15,278 nucleotides of DNA, from NCBI GenBank assembly GCA_963546185.1, contig CAUULU010000021.1:1-15278 (forward strand), given 5' to 3'. This DNA is from JABCPO02 sp963546185. GTDB taxonomy: Bacteria > Bacillota > Clostridia > TANB77 > CAG-508. Below, one piece after another: positions 1-8,794 of this stretch; position 1 is the stretch's first letter; the number at the start of each line of letters is the position of its first letter. The position numbers were made by a program, and so were the translations under genes. Under the pieces are notes generated by a model. That model was not told the origin of the DNA and did not search any database. It worked only from the letters and a program-made list of their open reading frames with translations.

Positions 1-931
1 CTTAAAAGTTCTTCCCATCTTCTATCAACTTCTTTTTGAAATTCTTCTATCATCCATTCATTTCCTTCTTTAAACATATGTTTGAATCTCTTTTGTGGTC
101 TTAAAAATTCTTCTATAGGCTTTTTCTTTACCGGCTTATAATTTATAACATACTTGCCTTCTATAACCTCATAAAGTGGCCAATAACATGTATCCACCGC
201 AAGCTTATTTATATCCATTAATAATTCTTCTGAATAGCCCCATCCTCTTGGACATGGTGCAAATATATTTAAAAATGTTGCTCCTTCTGTATATATCGCT
301 TTTTCTGATTTTGTATATAAATCTTTAAAGACTCCAACTGCAGCTGTTTGTGCTACATATGGAAGATTATGTGCAACCATTATTTTTGTTAAATCTTTTC
401 TTTTTTCTAATTTACCATTTTCTTCTTTTCCAACTGGTGTTGTTGTTGTATTTGCAAATGCTGGTGTTGCTGAACTTCTTTGCATACCTGTATTCATATA
501 TCCACCATTATCATAGCAAATATATGTCATATCATGTCCTCTTTCCATTGCAGAAGATAAACTTTGAAGCCCTATATCATATGTTCCACCATCTCCTCCG
601 AAAAGTTATAAACTTGGTAGTTTGATTTTCTTTAATTTCACCTTTTTTTCTTTTAATACTATATGCAGATTCTACCCCTGAAAGTGTTGCTGCAGAAGAT
701 GCAAATGCTGTATGTATATATGAATCTGTCCATGATGTATATGGATATATTGTACTTGATACTTCTAAACATCCAGTTGCTGTTGATATTACAACATGGT
801 CTCCATTTTTTACTGCTCTTAATACCATTCTAACTATTGGTGGTACTCCGGCATCCTGTACACATTCTATGACCTGCTGTAAATCTTGATGGTGTTTGTG
901 ACATTACATTTTTTAAATTAAATACTGGCAT
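1..931 (-). CDS. porB: Pyruvate:ferredoxin oxidoreductase beta subunit, 3' end cut off; two CGG +1 shifts
   Basis: Thiamine-diphosphate-binding beta subunit of a four-subunit 2-oxoacid:ferredoxin oxidoreductase, which turns pyruvate plus CoA into acetyl-CoA, CO2 and reduced ferredoxin in the cytoplasm. The start at 931 has a GGAG-type ribosome binding site and lies 13 bases after the porA stop. Residues 23-28 read MCTGCG, the expected iron-sulfur/TPP-domain CxGCG, but only if the C at 850 is skipped. Residues 111-115 read GGDGG, the TPP/Mg motif, only if the C at 600 is skipped. In frame 0 each shift would end in a stop within about seven codons. The remainder (YICYDNGGYMNTG, then APCPRGWGY) is typical of PorB and runs open to the window edge for about 309 codons. 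Pyruvate rather than another 2-oxoacid is inferred from subunit order and the C-terminal sequence. Confidence 0.93.
598..600 (-). other. +1 recoding site, porB codon 111
   Basis: TTT-CGG-A; skipping C gives Gly of GGDGG. Confidence 0.9.
848..850 (-). other. +1 recoding site, porB codon 28
   Basis: TGC-CGG-A; skipping C gives the last Gly of CTGCG. Confidence 0.9.
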
Positions 932-944
932 TTTCTTCTCCTTT

Positions 945-2139
945 CTATTTTAATCCTACATATCTTATCTTTTCATTATTAGACTTGTCTAATATATCAT
1001 CAAATATTCCTTCTATATCATCTACTCCTATATCTCTTCCACCTATTCCATAGATATAGTTTGAAACAATTATATTTTTATCTCCAAATTTATCTTTATT
1101 TGCATCCTTTTCTTTCATATCATATATTGCAGATATAATTTCTTTATATAATGGTCCTCCATTTAAAGAATAATCCATTACCTTATCCATTACTGCAATA
1201 TTTTTAACATTTTTTAGTACAGATATAATCTCTTCTTCTGGAAATGGCCTAAACATTCTTATTGCTATTACTCCTACTTTTTCTCCATTTTTTCTTCTTC
1301 TATCTACAACTTCTTCTATTGTTTCTGCTGTTGATCCTATAGCAATTATAACTGTTTCTGCATCTTCTACCATATATGTATCTATCATATTTATCTTTCT
1401 TCCAGATATTTTTTGATATTTTTCTGATATTTCTTTAAATACTTTTTTTGCATTTGCTAACGCTTCTACTTGTAGTCTTTTATGTTCAAAAAGATGTGTT
1501 GGTAAATCTAATGGACCAACTGTTACTGGATTTTCTTTATCTAAAAGATTTACATTATTATTATATTTTCCTACAAGTTTTATTACTTCATCATCTTCTA
1601 ATATTTCTATATTCTCTATTGAGTGTGATGTTATAAACCCGTCTTGGCATATTGCTATTGGTAATAATACATTACTATTTTCTGCTATCATTGTCCCTAT
1701 TATTGTATTATCATATACATCTTGATTATTTTTTGAAAATAGCATTATCCATCCTGTATCTTTCATTCCCATTGCATCTGAATGATCATTATGAATATTT
1801 AGTGGTCCTGATATACTTCTACATACAAGTTCCATTATAATTGGTGCTCTCATACTTGATGCTATATGTAACATTTCCCACATATATGCAAGTCCATTTG
1901 ATGATGTTGCTGTTGCTGTTCTTGCATTTGATAATACTGAACCTATTGCAGCAGACATTGCACTATGTTCACTTTCTACAAGTATTAAGTTTGATAATAT
2001 TTTTCCTTCTGCTATATATTTTGAAAAATATTCTGGTATTTCTGTTGATGGTGTTATAGGAAATGATGGGAATACTTCTACTCCTATCTGTCTTAAAGCA
2101 TTTGCTGCTGCATTATTTCCGACTAAGCTTTGTCTTCAT
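945..2139 (-). CDS. porA: Pyruvate:ferredoxin oxidoreductase alpha subunit with one CGG +1 shift after codon 6
   Basis: Alpha subunit of the same oxidoreductase, carrying the TPP pyrimidine-binding fold. The ATG at 2139 follows a strong AGGAGG and overlaps the end of porD by 17 bases. Frame 0 would give only MKTKLS-Arg-Lys-stop. Skipping the C at 2121 gives LSGNNAAANALRQIGVEVF followed by FPITPSTEIPEYF, the family hallmark (GNeA...YPITPSTEI), and then ESEHSAMSAAIG. Length is 1195 bases, that is 3x398+1, exactly one extra base, giving 397 residues, normal for PorA. An in-frame ATG at 1958 would lose the PITPSTEI segment, so it is not the true start. One out-of-frame CGG (1639-1641, in GAC-GGG) causes no break. 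Confidence 0.94.
2119..2121 (-). other. +1 recoding site, porA codon 7
   Basis: AGT-CGG-A; skipping C gives Gly of the N-terminal LSGN motif. The next frame-0 codons are AAA, TAA. Confidence 0.9.
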
Positions 2140-2444
2140 CTATTGCCTCCTCTTCATTTACCATTATTATTGCATCATATGGACAAACTTTAGCACATAT
2201 TCCGGCATCCTTTGCAATATTCATAGTCAAATTCTCCTCTTATCTTTTGCTCTTTATCTATTAATATACAATCTTCTGGACATACAGGCCAGCATAATGT
2301 ACACTGTTTACACTTTTCTTTTATCCATACAGGTTTGTTTATTCTCCAATCCCATGTTTTAAATTCTTTAGAATTTCCTGGAACTGTTATTGTTCCACCA
2401 TCTTTTTCATTTTTCCAATTTTCTCCCATTTTTATCTTAAACAC
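2123..2444 (-). CDS. porD: Pyruvate:ferredoxin oxidoreductase delta subunit (2x[4Fe-4S] ferredoxin) with one CGG +1 shift
   Basis: Ferredoxin-like subunit passing electrons from the catalytic subunits to free ferredoxin. A GTG start at 2444 is chosen because AGAGG lies six bases upstream; the ATG five codons in has no such site. The first cluster motif is CKQCTLCWPVCP around residues 51-62. The second is YCKGC followed, after skipping the C at 2204, by GICAKVCPYDAI. Without the shift the protein stops three codons past CGG and loses half of the second cluster. With it the reading ends in TAG at 2123, inside porA. Length is 322 bases, 3x107+1, giving 106 residues, typical for PorD. Confidence 0.94.
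2202..2204 (-). other. +1 recoding site, porD codon 81
   Basis: TGC-CGG-A; skipping C gives Gly of the second ferredoxin motif CKGCGICAKVCP. Confidence 0.92.
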
Positions 2445-2456
2445 TTTATACCTCTT

Positions 2457-3041
2457 TTAATTATAATTTTGTTCTAAATATTCCCATGTTTCTTTTACTG
2501 CATTTAAATTTCCAATTATTAGTTCTTCTCTGTCTATAAATCTTTCTTTAAGTTTTTCTTCTATTTCTTTTAAAAATTCATTTTTTTCATATAATTTTAG
2601 TATATATATTAATCCTGTAAGCATTGGTATATTAGGGAAAACATTTCCTAAGTTCTTTCTAGATATTCTTATTGCTGGTATACATATAATATTATTTTTT
2701 TGTTTTTCTGTTAATTTATCCATTTTTGAATATATTTCATCTAATACTTTTTCACTATTTGCAATTATTATAGTATTTTCTTTTATCCCTGTTATAACCG
2801 AATTATCTATTTGTGTTTCATCAACAATTACTATATAGTCTGGATTATATATATTACTATGTATTTTTATCTTTCTATCACTTAACCTATTATATGCTGT
2901 AAGAGGAGCTCCTGTTCTTTCTGGGCCATATTCTGGAAATCCTTGTACATATTTCCCTTTTTTAAATACAATATCTGCAAACCAAAGTACAGCAGATTTT
3001 GTACCTTGTCCCCCTCTTCCATGCCATCTTATTTCTATCAT
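2457..3041 (-). CDS. porG: Pyruvate:ferredoxin oxidoreductase gamma subunit
   Basis: Gamma subunit of the oxidoreductase, 194 residues, reading without interruption. The N-terminus IEIRWHGRGGQGTKSAV is the family signature, followed by QGFPEYGPERTGAPLTAYNR. It is first of four tightly spaced genes (porG-porD gap 12 bases), an order known for four-subunit enzymes of anaerobes. The start at 3041 has an AGAGG site. Its only CGG on the coding strand (2798-2800) is out of frame (TCG-GTT), and accordingly there is no frameshift. The gene begins shortly after the tsf terminator; I see no convincing promoter in the short gap, so the operon may depend on readthrough or on an unrecognised promoter. Confidence 0.94.
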   Translation of the reverse strand: MIEIRWHGRGGQGTKSAVLWFADIVFKKGKYVQGFPEYGPERTGAPLTAYNRLSDRKIKIHSNIYNPDYIVIVDETQIDNSVITGIKENTIIIANSEKVLDEIYSKMDKLTEKQKNNIICIPAIRISRKNLGNVFPNIPMLTGLIYILKLYEKNEFLKEIEEKLKERFIDREELIIGNLNAVKETWEYLEQNYN

Positions 3042-3052
3042 AATCTACCTCT

Positions 3053-3092
3053 AAAATATAAAATGAGCAAACTTTATTTAAAAAGCTTGCCC
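3053..3092 (-). terminator. Rho-independent terminator after tsf
   Basis: On the minus strand an 11-bp stem (GGGCAAGCTTT with AAAGTTTGCTC, two G-U pairs, six-base loop) is followed by ATTTTATATTTT. It sits 12 bases past the tsf stop and before porG, separating the translation operon from the oxidoreductase operon. Confidence 0.85.
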
Positions 3093-3104
3093 TTTTTATT
3101 TCAA

Positions 3105-3977
3105 TTATTTTAATTGTTGCATAACTTCTTCTGCAAAGTTTTCTACTCTTTTTTCTAGTCCTTCACCTTTTTCAAAACGAATAAATTTAACAACTTTTCC
3201 TCCGTCTTTTGCAACATATTCTTTTACTTTTAAACTTCCATCTTTAACAAATGGTTGGTGTATTAAACATATTTCTTCAAATACTTTTTGTAATCTACCT
3301 GCAGCTATTTTTTCTGCTATTTCTGCTGGTTTTCCTTCTGCTAAAGTATGTTCCATTATTATATGTTTTTCACTATTTAATCTTTCTTCTTCTATTTGTG
3401 TTTCATCTAGATATTCTGGATTTAATGCTGCAACTTGCATTGCTACATCTTCTGCAACTTCTTTAGTTCCACCATCTAATTGTACTAAAACAGCTATTTT
3501 ACCTTCTCCATGTAAATATCCAGCTACAACTGATGGTGTTTCGATTCTTTCAAATCTTCTTATATTCATGTTTTCACCAATTGTTGCTATTTTTTCTGTT
3601 AATGTTTCTTTAACTGTTTTTCCATTTTCATATTCTAGATTATTTAATTCTTCTATATCTTTAGGATTTTTTAATGCAACTATTTTTGCAAGCTCTTTAA
3701 CAAAGTTTTTGAATTCTTCATTTTTTGCAACAAAGTCTGTTTCTGCATTAACTTCTATAACTGATGCTATCTTATTATCTTCTGTTACATATACATCTAC
3801 TAAACCTTCTGCTGCTATTCTTGAAGATTTTTTAGCTGCTTTTGTTATTCCTTTTTCTTTTAAATATTCTATAGCTTTTTGTAAGTCTCCTTCAACTTCT
3901 GATAAAGCTTTTTTGCAGTCCATCATCCCTGCACCTGTCATTTCTCTTAATTCTTTTACTAATTTTGCATCTATCAT
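3105..3977 (-). CDS. tsf: Elongation factor Ts
   Basis: Guanine nucleotide exchange factor that regenerates EF-Tu-GTP in the cytoplasm. It has 290 residues with the N-terminal signature LVKELREMTGAGMMDCKKAL and the core ETDFVAKNEEF motif near residue 80. The start at 3977 has a GGAG site, 20 bases after the rpsB stop, in the classical rpsB-tsf pair. No in-frame CGG occurs; the one CGG present (3202-3204) spans GAC-GGA and causes no shift. Arginine is mostly AGA with an occasional CGT. The gene reads cleanly, as expected for a highly expressed gene that avoids the recoding codon. Confidence 0.97.
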   Translation of the reverse strand: MIDAKLVKELREMTGAGMMDCKKALSEVEGDLQKAIEYLKEKGITKAAKKSSRIAAEGLVDVYVTEDNKIASVIEVNAETDFVAKNEEFKNFVKELAKIVALKNPKDIEELNNLEYENGKTVKETLTEKIATIGENMNIRRFERIETPSVVAGYLHGEGKIAVLVQLDGGTKEVAEDVAMQVAALNPEYLDETQIEEERLNSEKHIIMEHTLAEGKPAEIAEKIAAGRLQKVFEEICLIHQPFVKDGSLKVKEYVAKDGGKVVKFIRFEKGEGLEKRVENFAEEVMQQLK

Positions 3978-3997
3978 AATTTTTCTCCTATTTTTTA

Positions 3998-4747
3998 TTA
4001 TTCTGCGTCTTCATTAACTGTTTCTTCTAATACTACAACTTCTTCTTGAACTGGTGCTAATTCTTCACCTTGTCTTCCTTCTATTATAGCTCTTGCTAAA
4101 GTTTTTAATATTAATGATACAGCTCTTATAGCGTCATCATTTCCTGGTATTACATAGTCAATTCCATCTGGGTCACAGTTTGTATCTATTAATGATATTA
4201 CTGGTATTCCTAATGTTTTTGCTTCTTTTACTGCTATATGTTCTTTACCTGGATCTACTACAACTATAACTTGTGGTAATCTTTCCATTTCTTTAACTCC
4301 ACCTAAGTTATATTCTAATTTTTCCATTTCTTTTTCTATTGCTATTACTTCTTTTTTAGTTAATAGATCGAACATTCCTTCTTCTTTCATTTGTTCGTAT
4401 CTTTTTAATTTGTATACACTTTTTCTTATTGTTTTAAAGTTTGTTAGCATTCCACCTAACCATCTGTGATTTACATAGTATGAGTTAGTCATTTCTGCTG
4501 CTTCTTTTATTGGTTCTTCTGATTGTTTTTTTGTTCCTACAAATAATACTTCTCCACCATCTTCAGCTATCTTTCTTAAAAATTCATATGCTGAATCTAA
4601 TAATTTTGATGTTTTTTGTAAGTCTATTATATGTATTCCATTTCTAGCTTGGAATATATATTCTCCCATTTTAGGGTTCCATCTTCTTGTTTGGTGTCCA
4701 AAATGAACTCCTGCTTCTAATAATTCTTTCATTGCCACTACTGACAT
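3998..4747 (-). CDS. rpsB: Small ribosomal subunit protein uS2
   Basis: Ribosomal protein of the 30S subunit, 249 residues. It opens with the family signature MKELLEAGVHFGHQTRRWNPKM a few residues in, and contains YVNHRWLGGMLTNFKT and the C-terminal IPVISLIDTNCDP region. The ATG at 4747 follows a TAGGAGG site. Its C-terminus is a short acidic tail. A consensus promoter lies about 130 bases upstream, leaving a leader of roughly 120 bases. No in-frame CGG is present. Confidence 0.97.
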   Translation of the reverse strand: MSVVAMKELLEAGVHFGHQTRRWNPKMGEYIFQARNGIHIIDLQKTSKLLDSAYEFLRKIAEDGGEVLFVGTKKQSEEPIKEAAEMTNSYYVNHRWLGGMLTNFKTIRKSVYKLKRYEQMKEEGMFDLLTKKEVIAIEKEMEKLEYNLGGVKEMERLPQVIVVVDPGKEHIAVKEAKTLGIPVISLIDTNCDPDGIDYVIPGNDDAIRAVSLILKTLARAIIEGRQGEELAPVQEEVVVLEETVNEDAE

Positions 4748-4873
4748 TTTTACCTCCTATATTTTAAAAATTTCTTTTTAATTGTTTTTTCTTCCATATA
4801 TACTTTGAAAGTAGGACTTCACAGGTTTTTGTGCCACATTCCTCTTTCTATATATATGTGTTTGATATAAACA
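4748..4873 (-). promoter_or_regulatory. Untranslated leader of rpsB with small inverted repeat
   Basis: Between the promoter and the rpsB start lie about 120 untranslated bases. They hold a 13-base inverted repeat (TACTTTCAAAGTA, 4801-4813) and a G/C-richer patch at 4815-4850. Leaders of ribosomal protein operons often bind their own product; whether this one does cannot be judged from one sequence. No other gene is visible here. Confidence 0.4.
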
Positions 4874-4878
4874 TGTAT

Positions 4879-4907
4879 ATTATATTATTTATAGCTAGAA
4901 TTGTCAA
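4879..4907 (-). promoter_or_regulatory. Sigma-70-type promoter for rpsB-tsf
   Basis: On the minus strand, TTGACA (4907-4902), a 17-base spacer and TATAAT (4884-4879): a perfect match to the housekeeping consensus and the strongest promoter in the window, fitting a highly expressed ribosomal operon. The remaining bases to the ATPase stop (4908-4999) are AT-rich with no clear terminator. Confidence 0.85.
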
Positions 4908-4999
4908 CCAAAGCATATTGGGGTTAATTTGAATTTAAATTGCAACATTATCATATATTAAAATAATAACTTTCCTAATATTTTCCCTTTAAATTTTAA

Positions 5000-6202
5000 T
5001 TATTGTAGTAGCCAATCTATTATATTTATCTTTGTTATTCCTTCATAATCAGCTGTTAAGTCCATGTCCATTGTTATTAGATACTTAGGGTAATGATCTT
5101 CTGTATTTTTTAATGATCTTAATTCTCTTTCTAAGACTTTTTCATCTCTTACTGTAAGAGCTACTTGAAAATATTTTATTCCATCCCTATTTTCTGCCAC
5201 AAAATCAATTTCAGTATTATTTACTTTTCCTACATATACCCTATATCCTCTTCTTAGTAATTCAAGATATACTATATTTTCAAGTATATGCCCCATATCA
5301 CTATCTGCTTTTTTACCAAGTAAATAACTTCTAATCCCTGTATCTACCGCATAATACTTGTAATCTCTTGATAACAGTTTTTTCCCTTTAACATCAAATC
5401 TTTCCGCTTTGTATATCAAATAACTTTCTACAAATGATCTAATATAGTTTTCTACTGTATGATTACTAATAGAAATACCTTTACTTGTTAATGTATCACT
5501 TATTTTTTTTGTAGAGATTACACTACCTATACTGTCAAATATAAATTTTATAATATTCTCTAAAAATGTCTTATTTACTATCTTATTTCTTGCCATTATA
5601 TCTTTAACAATAACTGTTGAAAATATGCTATCTAAATATCTATTTATACCCTCAGTGTCTAAATCCAATATACTTAACACCCCTGGCATGCCTCCATTTT
5701 TCATATAATCTAAAAATAATGATTGATAATTAATATTGTTTTCAAATCCTGATACATATTCCTTAAAAGATAATGGTAACATTCTTATTTCAACATATCT
5801 TCCTGTTAATAATGTAGCAAGCTCTCCTGATAATAGGAATGCATTTGAACCTGTTATATATATATCTATATTTTCTTTTATATACAATCCATCTACTACT
5901 TTTTGGAATTCTTCTATATTTTGTATTTCATCTAAAAATACATAATATTTTTTATCATCATTAATTTTACTCATAACATAATCATATAATTCCCTATAAT
6001 CCTTAAAATCATAATCTAGCGATTCCAAATTTATTGATATTATATGTCCATCATCTATTTTTAATTCTTTTAAATATTCTATATATAATCCAAATAGTGT
6101 TGATTTACCACATCTTCTTATACCTGTAACTACCTTGATTAAATTTTTATCTTTCCACTTCTTAAGCTCATCTATATATTCTGTTCTTTCTACTATATTC
6201 AT
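5000..6202 (-). CDS. AAA-family ATPase with DUF4143 domain
   Basis: ATP-binding protein of 400 residues from the large family found scattered in anaerobic Bacillota. The Walker A region is TGIRRCGKSTLF near residues 26-37, Walker B is YYVFLDEIQN near residues 86-95, and ITGSNAFLLSGELATLLTGR is the sensor-like segment. The C-terminal part (GHILENIVYLELLRRGY...EIDFVA) resembles the DUF4143/nuclease-like domain. Known members have no well-defined function; some have been discussed as mobile or selfish genes, which I cannot test here. It stands alone, with palindromes upstream and its own likely promoter. Its two CGG trinucleotides are out of frame, so no shift occurs. The start at 6202 has a GAAGGGG site. 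Confidence 0.88.
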   Translation of the reverse strand: MNIVERTEYIDELKKWKDKNLIKVVTGIRRCGKSTLFGLYIEYLKELKIDDGHIISINLESLDYDFKDYRELYDYVMSKINDDKKYYVFLDEIQNIEEFQKVVDGLYIKENIDIYITGSNAFLLSGELATLLTGRYVEIRMLPLSFKEYVSGFENNINYQSLFLDYMKNGGMPGVLSILDLDTEGINRYLDSIFSTVIVKDIMARNKIVNKTFLENIIKFIFDSIGSVISTKKISDTLTSKGISISNHTVENYIRSFVESYLIYKAERFDVKGKKLLSRDYKYYAVDTGIRSYLLGKKADSDMGHILENIVYLELLRRGYRVYVGKVNNTEIDFVAENRDGIKYFQVALTVRDEKVLERELRSLKNTEDHYPKYLITMDMDLTADYEGITKINIIDWLLQ

Positions 6203-6220
6203 ATTATCCCCTTCAATTAT

Positions 6221-6249
6221 ATTATATATAATAAGAGGATATTTAGCAA
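6221..6249 (-). promoter_or_regulatory. Candidate promoter of the ATPase gene
   Basis: On the minus strand TTGCTA (6249-6244), 17 bases, then TATAAT (6226-6221), placing the start of transcription just ahead of the ribosome binding site. The -35 box overlaps the end of a 13-bp palindrome, so that palindrome could be an operator. This is inference from position. Confidence 0.45.
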
Positions 6250-6279
6250 TAGTATTGGAATTATTTTTCCAATACTATT
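6248..6279. repeat. 13-bp inverted repeat, possible operator
   Basis: Perfect 13-bp inverted repeat (AATAGTATTGGAA / TTCCAATACTATT) with a six-base TTATTT centre. The inner 18 bases (TTGGAATTATTTTTCCAA) recur at 6295-6312, exactly 40 bases away. On the plus strand it is followed by TTTTAAAAAT, but no plus-strand gene would use it as a terminator. Confidence 0.6.
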
Positions 6280-6294
6280 TTTAAAAATATACTT

Positions 6295-6312
6295 TTGGAA
6301 TTATTTTTCCAA
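6295..6312. repeat. Second copy of the TTGGAA palindrome
   Basis: The 18-base unit TTGGAATTATTTTTCCAA is repeated here, identical to 6255-6272. Two identical palindromes 40 bases apart (about four helical turns) upstream of one promoter suggest paired binding of a dimeric regulator. Confidence 0.5.
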
Positions 6313-6425
6313 TTGCTCTCTATTAATAATCTTCTTATATAATACCATTAGTTTTTCTACTAATTCAGATTCTCACATTTTTCTATCTTTAAATCCATAT
6401 ACCTTAATAACCTCGATTTCATCTT

Positions 6426-6450
6426 AAGTTGGTTACAAATTGTAACCAAC
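6426..6450. repeat. 25-base near-perfect palindrome
   Basis: AGTTGGTTACA, three bases AAT, TGTAACCAACT: an 11-bp perfect inverted repeat with almost no loop. The tight symmetry and the lack of a following T-run suggest a protein-binding site rather than a terminator. The rest of 6313-6527 shows only a small 7-bp inverted repeat at 6484-6508 (TCTATAC/GTATAGA) and no gene. Confidence 0.5.
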
Positions 6451-6527
6451 TCATTTTCTTTGTCTTTCAATCTTTTTTATCATTCTATACCCCCATTAAA
6501 AGTATAGAGCCTTTATTTATAACAAAA

Positions 6528-6572
6528 TAATCTAGGATTAAGAGGATATTATATTCCTATTTTCCTAGATTA
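6528..6572 (-). terminator. Hairpin terminator after the VanW gene
   Basis: A 10-bp stem (TAATCTAGGA / TCCTAGATTA) encloses 25 bases that can themselves fold weakly; on the minus strand it is followed by TTTTGTTATAAAT. It lies about 45 bases beyond the VanW stop. The large loop makes this a moderate call. Confidence 0.55.
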
Positions 6573-6615
6573 ATTTTTCTTTTCTTTTTCATTTTATTTT
6601 AAATTCAATTTCTTA

Positions 6616-8785
6616 TTATTTCTTTGTCCCTCTTTGTATTATTCTTGTAAGAGGCTTATATGTATCTACACTTATAATTTTCTTTTCTTTTAATACTCCA
6701 TCTACATATGTTTCCTTATATGTATTTACAGTATATCCTCTAGAACCACCTTGTACTACTTTTGTTTTTCCAACTTTTAATTCCGGATTATCTTCATACT
6801 TAGTTTCTGGTTCTTTTGAAGATGTTCTTTGTGTATATACTTTTGTTGTTACTTTATCCACATTTATACCATATATTGAGATTTTTTCAATTCCATTTTG
6901 TGTTGATGCCACTATTTTTATAGGGTATTTTGTTGTATTTTTGAATTTAAAATCTATCGCTCCATAAAATACTGTTGCATCTCTACCAGGATCTGCATAT
7001 GATGTTATAAAAGAGTGATTTGATCTACTTGTGATTTGTAAGTCTGATAATAATGCTGCATTATATAGTGTTGAAGAAACTTGGCATATTCCTCCTCCTA
7101 TATCATCTACAACCTTACCACCACTATATATAGGTGCCGCTCTATATCCTGCATCTATTGTTCTTTTTCCTACAACTCTGTTATATGAAAATTCTTGTCC
7201 TGGTCTTAATATATATCCATTAATCTTATTTGTAGCAAGTCTTAAATTTGTTGTTCTATCAGCATTTCCTGTATTATAGTTTGTTTGATATGTTCCGAAG
7301 TAAGTCTGGGAATATATCTTTTCCAAGCTTATCATATGTTATTTCTGCTTTTATTTTCTTTAATGGGATTATATATTCATCCTTATTTTCTTTTAATATA
7401 TTTTTAGCTTCTTCCATAGTAATTGCAAAATCAAGTCCATCTTTATCTAATTTAAGTTCTTTAGTTTGTTCATTATATTCTGCATTTTCTGGTTTTTCAT
7501 ATATTTCATTATGTATTTTTTCTATATCTATATTATTTGGTTGTTTTGTATCTACAGGTATAGTTATTTTTAAATCTTCATCAGATATCTTATCAACATC
7601 TCTCATTATTGATATTATTTTTTCTCTAAGAGCTAACTTATTCACTTCATTTCCTGAAGCTCCTGGATATACAAATAATTTTGTTCCATCAATATTGTAT
7701 GAAGGTTCTTTTACTTTTTCTGGAATCTTACCAGATATTTCTTCAAGAAGTTTTTTCATTAATTCTTCATTTATACTATATGAAATATCTAAATTCTTTT
7801 TACTAAAATATCTAGATATAATTGTATAATTATTTTCTATAATATTTCCATTTCTTCCCTCCATATATGCTAAATCTACTATTTTATTTATATCTGGAGT
7901 AAATTCCACCATCTCTGGTTTTATTATTTGTTCATAATCTTTTAAACTTGCCCTTATTTCTTTACTAGCTTTTTCTTCATATCTCTTAGCAATCTTTTCT
8001 TTAGCTTCTTCTTTTGTTAGTCCACCTATATTAATATTTCCTATTTGTATATTAGGTGCTATTACATCTTTTCCCATATATATTACAGAAAATATTGTTG
8101 ATACAATACATATTGCAATTATTAATAATAATATTGTTATAATGGCTATTTTTCTTTTATGATTTTTTCCTAACTTTTCTATAACCTTTTTTTGTATATT
8201 ATCTTCAAATTCTTCTTTTTCTAATTTTTCTTTATCTTTTTCTACTGTCTTTTTATCTAGATTTTCTATTTCTTTTAATTTTTGATTTGTTTTTTGTTGT
8301 AATGCTTCTAATTGTTCTTCTGTTTCAACATCATCAACTTTTACTTTTCCTACTGCATCTAGAACAACTCTTTTTTCTTCTTTACTTTTTATAACAATAT
8401 TTTCTTTATTACTTATTTTATCAATATCATCTAAATCATCTATTTCAGTTATATTATTATATTCATCTTTTTTATTATTATTTCTTCTATTCTTCTTATT
8501 CTTCTTTTTGTTAGTATTATTACTACTGTTACTACTATTATTATTGTTATTTAAATTTGTACTTACATTTATACTTCCATCTGTAATAACATTATTTTCT
8601 TTTATTTCTTCTTCATTTTCATTAATATCTTTAGCTATATTTCCTTTATTATTTCCTTGTTTTTTAGATTTATTTTTTTTAGCTGAAGTATTATTTTTAT
8701 TACTTTTTTCATTTTTATTTACATTATTATTTATTTTATTCTCATTTTTTTTATCGTTTTTCTTTTCTTCTTTATCTTCTGCCAT
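6616..8785 (-). CDS. Membrane-anchored VanW/YoaR-type cell wall protein with one CGG +1 shift
   Basis: Predicted 722-residue protein. Residues 1-130 are a Lys/Asn/Glu-rich low-complexity tail, followed by a charged coiled region. One transmembrane segment (IAIITILLLIIAICIV, about 212-236) suggests a large N-terminal part in the cytoplasm and the rest outside. A YoaR-like region follows (NIQIGNINIGGLTKEEA). At codon 497 frame 0 ends soon after CGG (LLRNISNKL-stop). Skipping the C at 7297 gives LLGTYQTNYNTGNADRTTNL, continuing into the VanW domain (LRPGQEFSYNRVVGKRT, GGGICQVSSTLYNAALLS, then YADPGRDATVFYG) and a G5-like tail. Length is 2170 = 3x723+1. Family members act in or near the peptidoglycan; some are linked to glycopeptide resistance, which this context does not suggest. 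An apparent separate start at 7335 is only the +1 frame extended backwards. Confidence 0.9.
7295..7297 (-). other. +1 recoding site, VanW gene codon 497
   Basis: CTT-CGG-A; the shift joins the YoaR-like half to the VanW domain. Confidence 0.9.
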
Positions 8786-8794
8786 TATTATAAT

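Noticed and set aside
6248..6279. Terminator for a plus-strand transcript
   Set aside because: The hairpin has a T-run on the plus strand, but no plus-strand gene lies before it.
6616..7335. Separate gene starting at 7335 for the VanW domain
   Set aside because: Its first residues are only the +1 frame read backwards over the upstream gene. It has no ribosome binding site and begins inside the conserved coding region; the fused reading fits the family.
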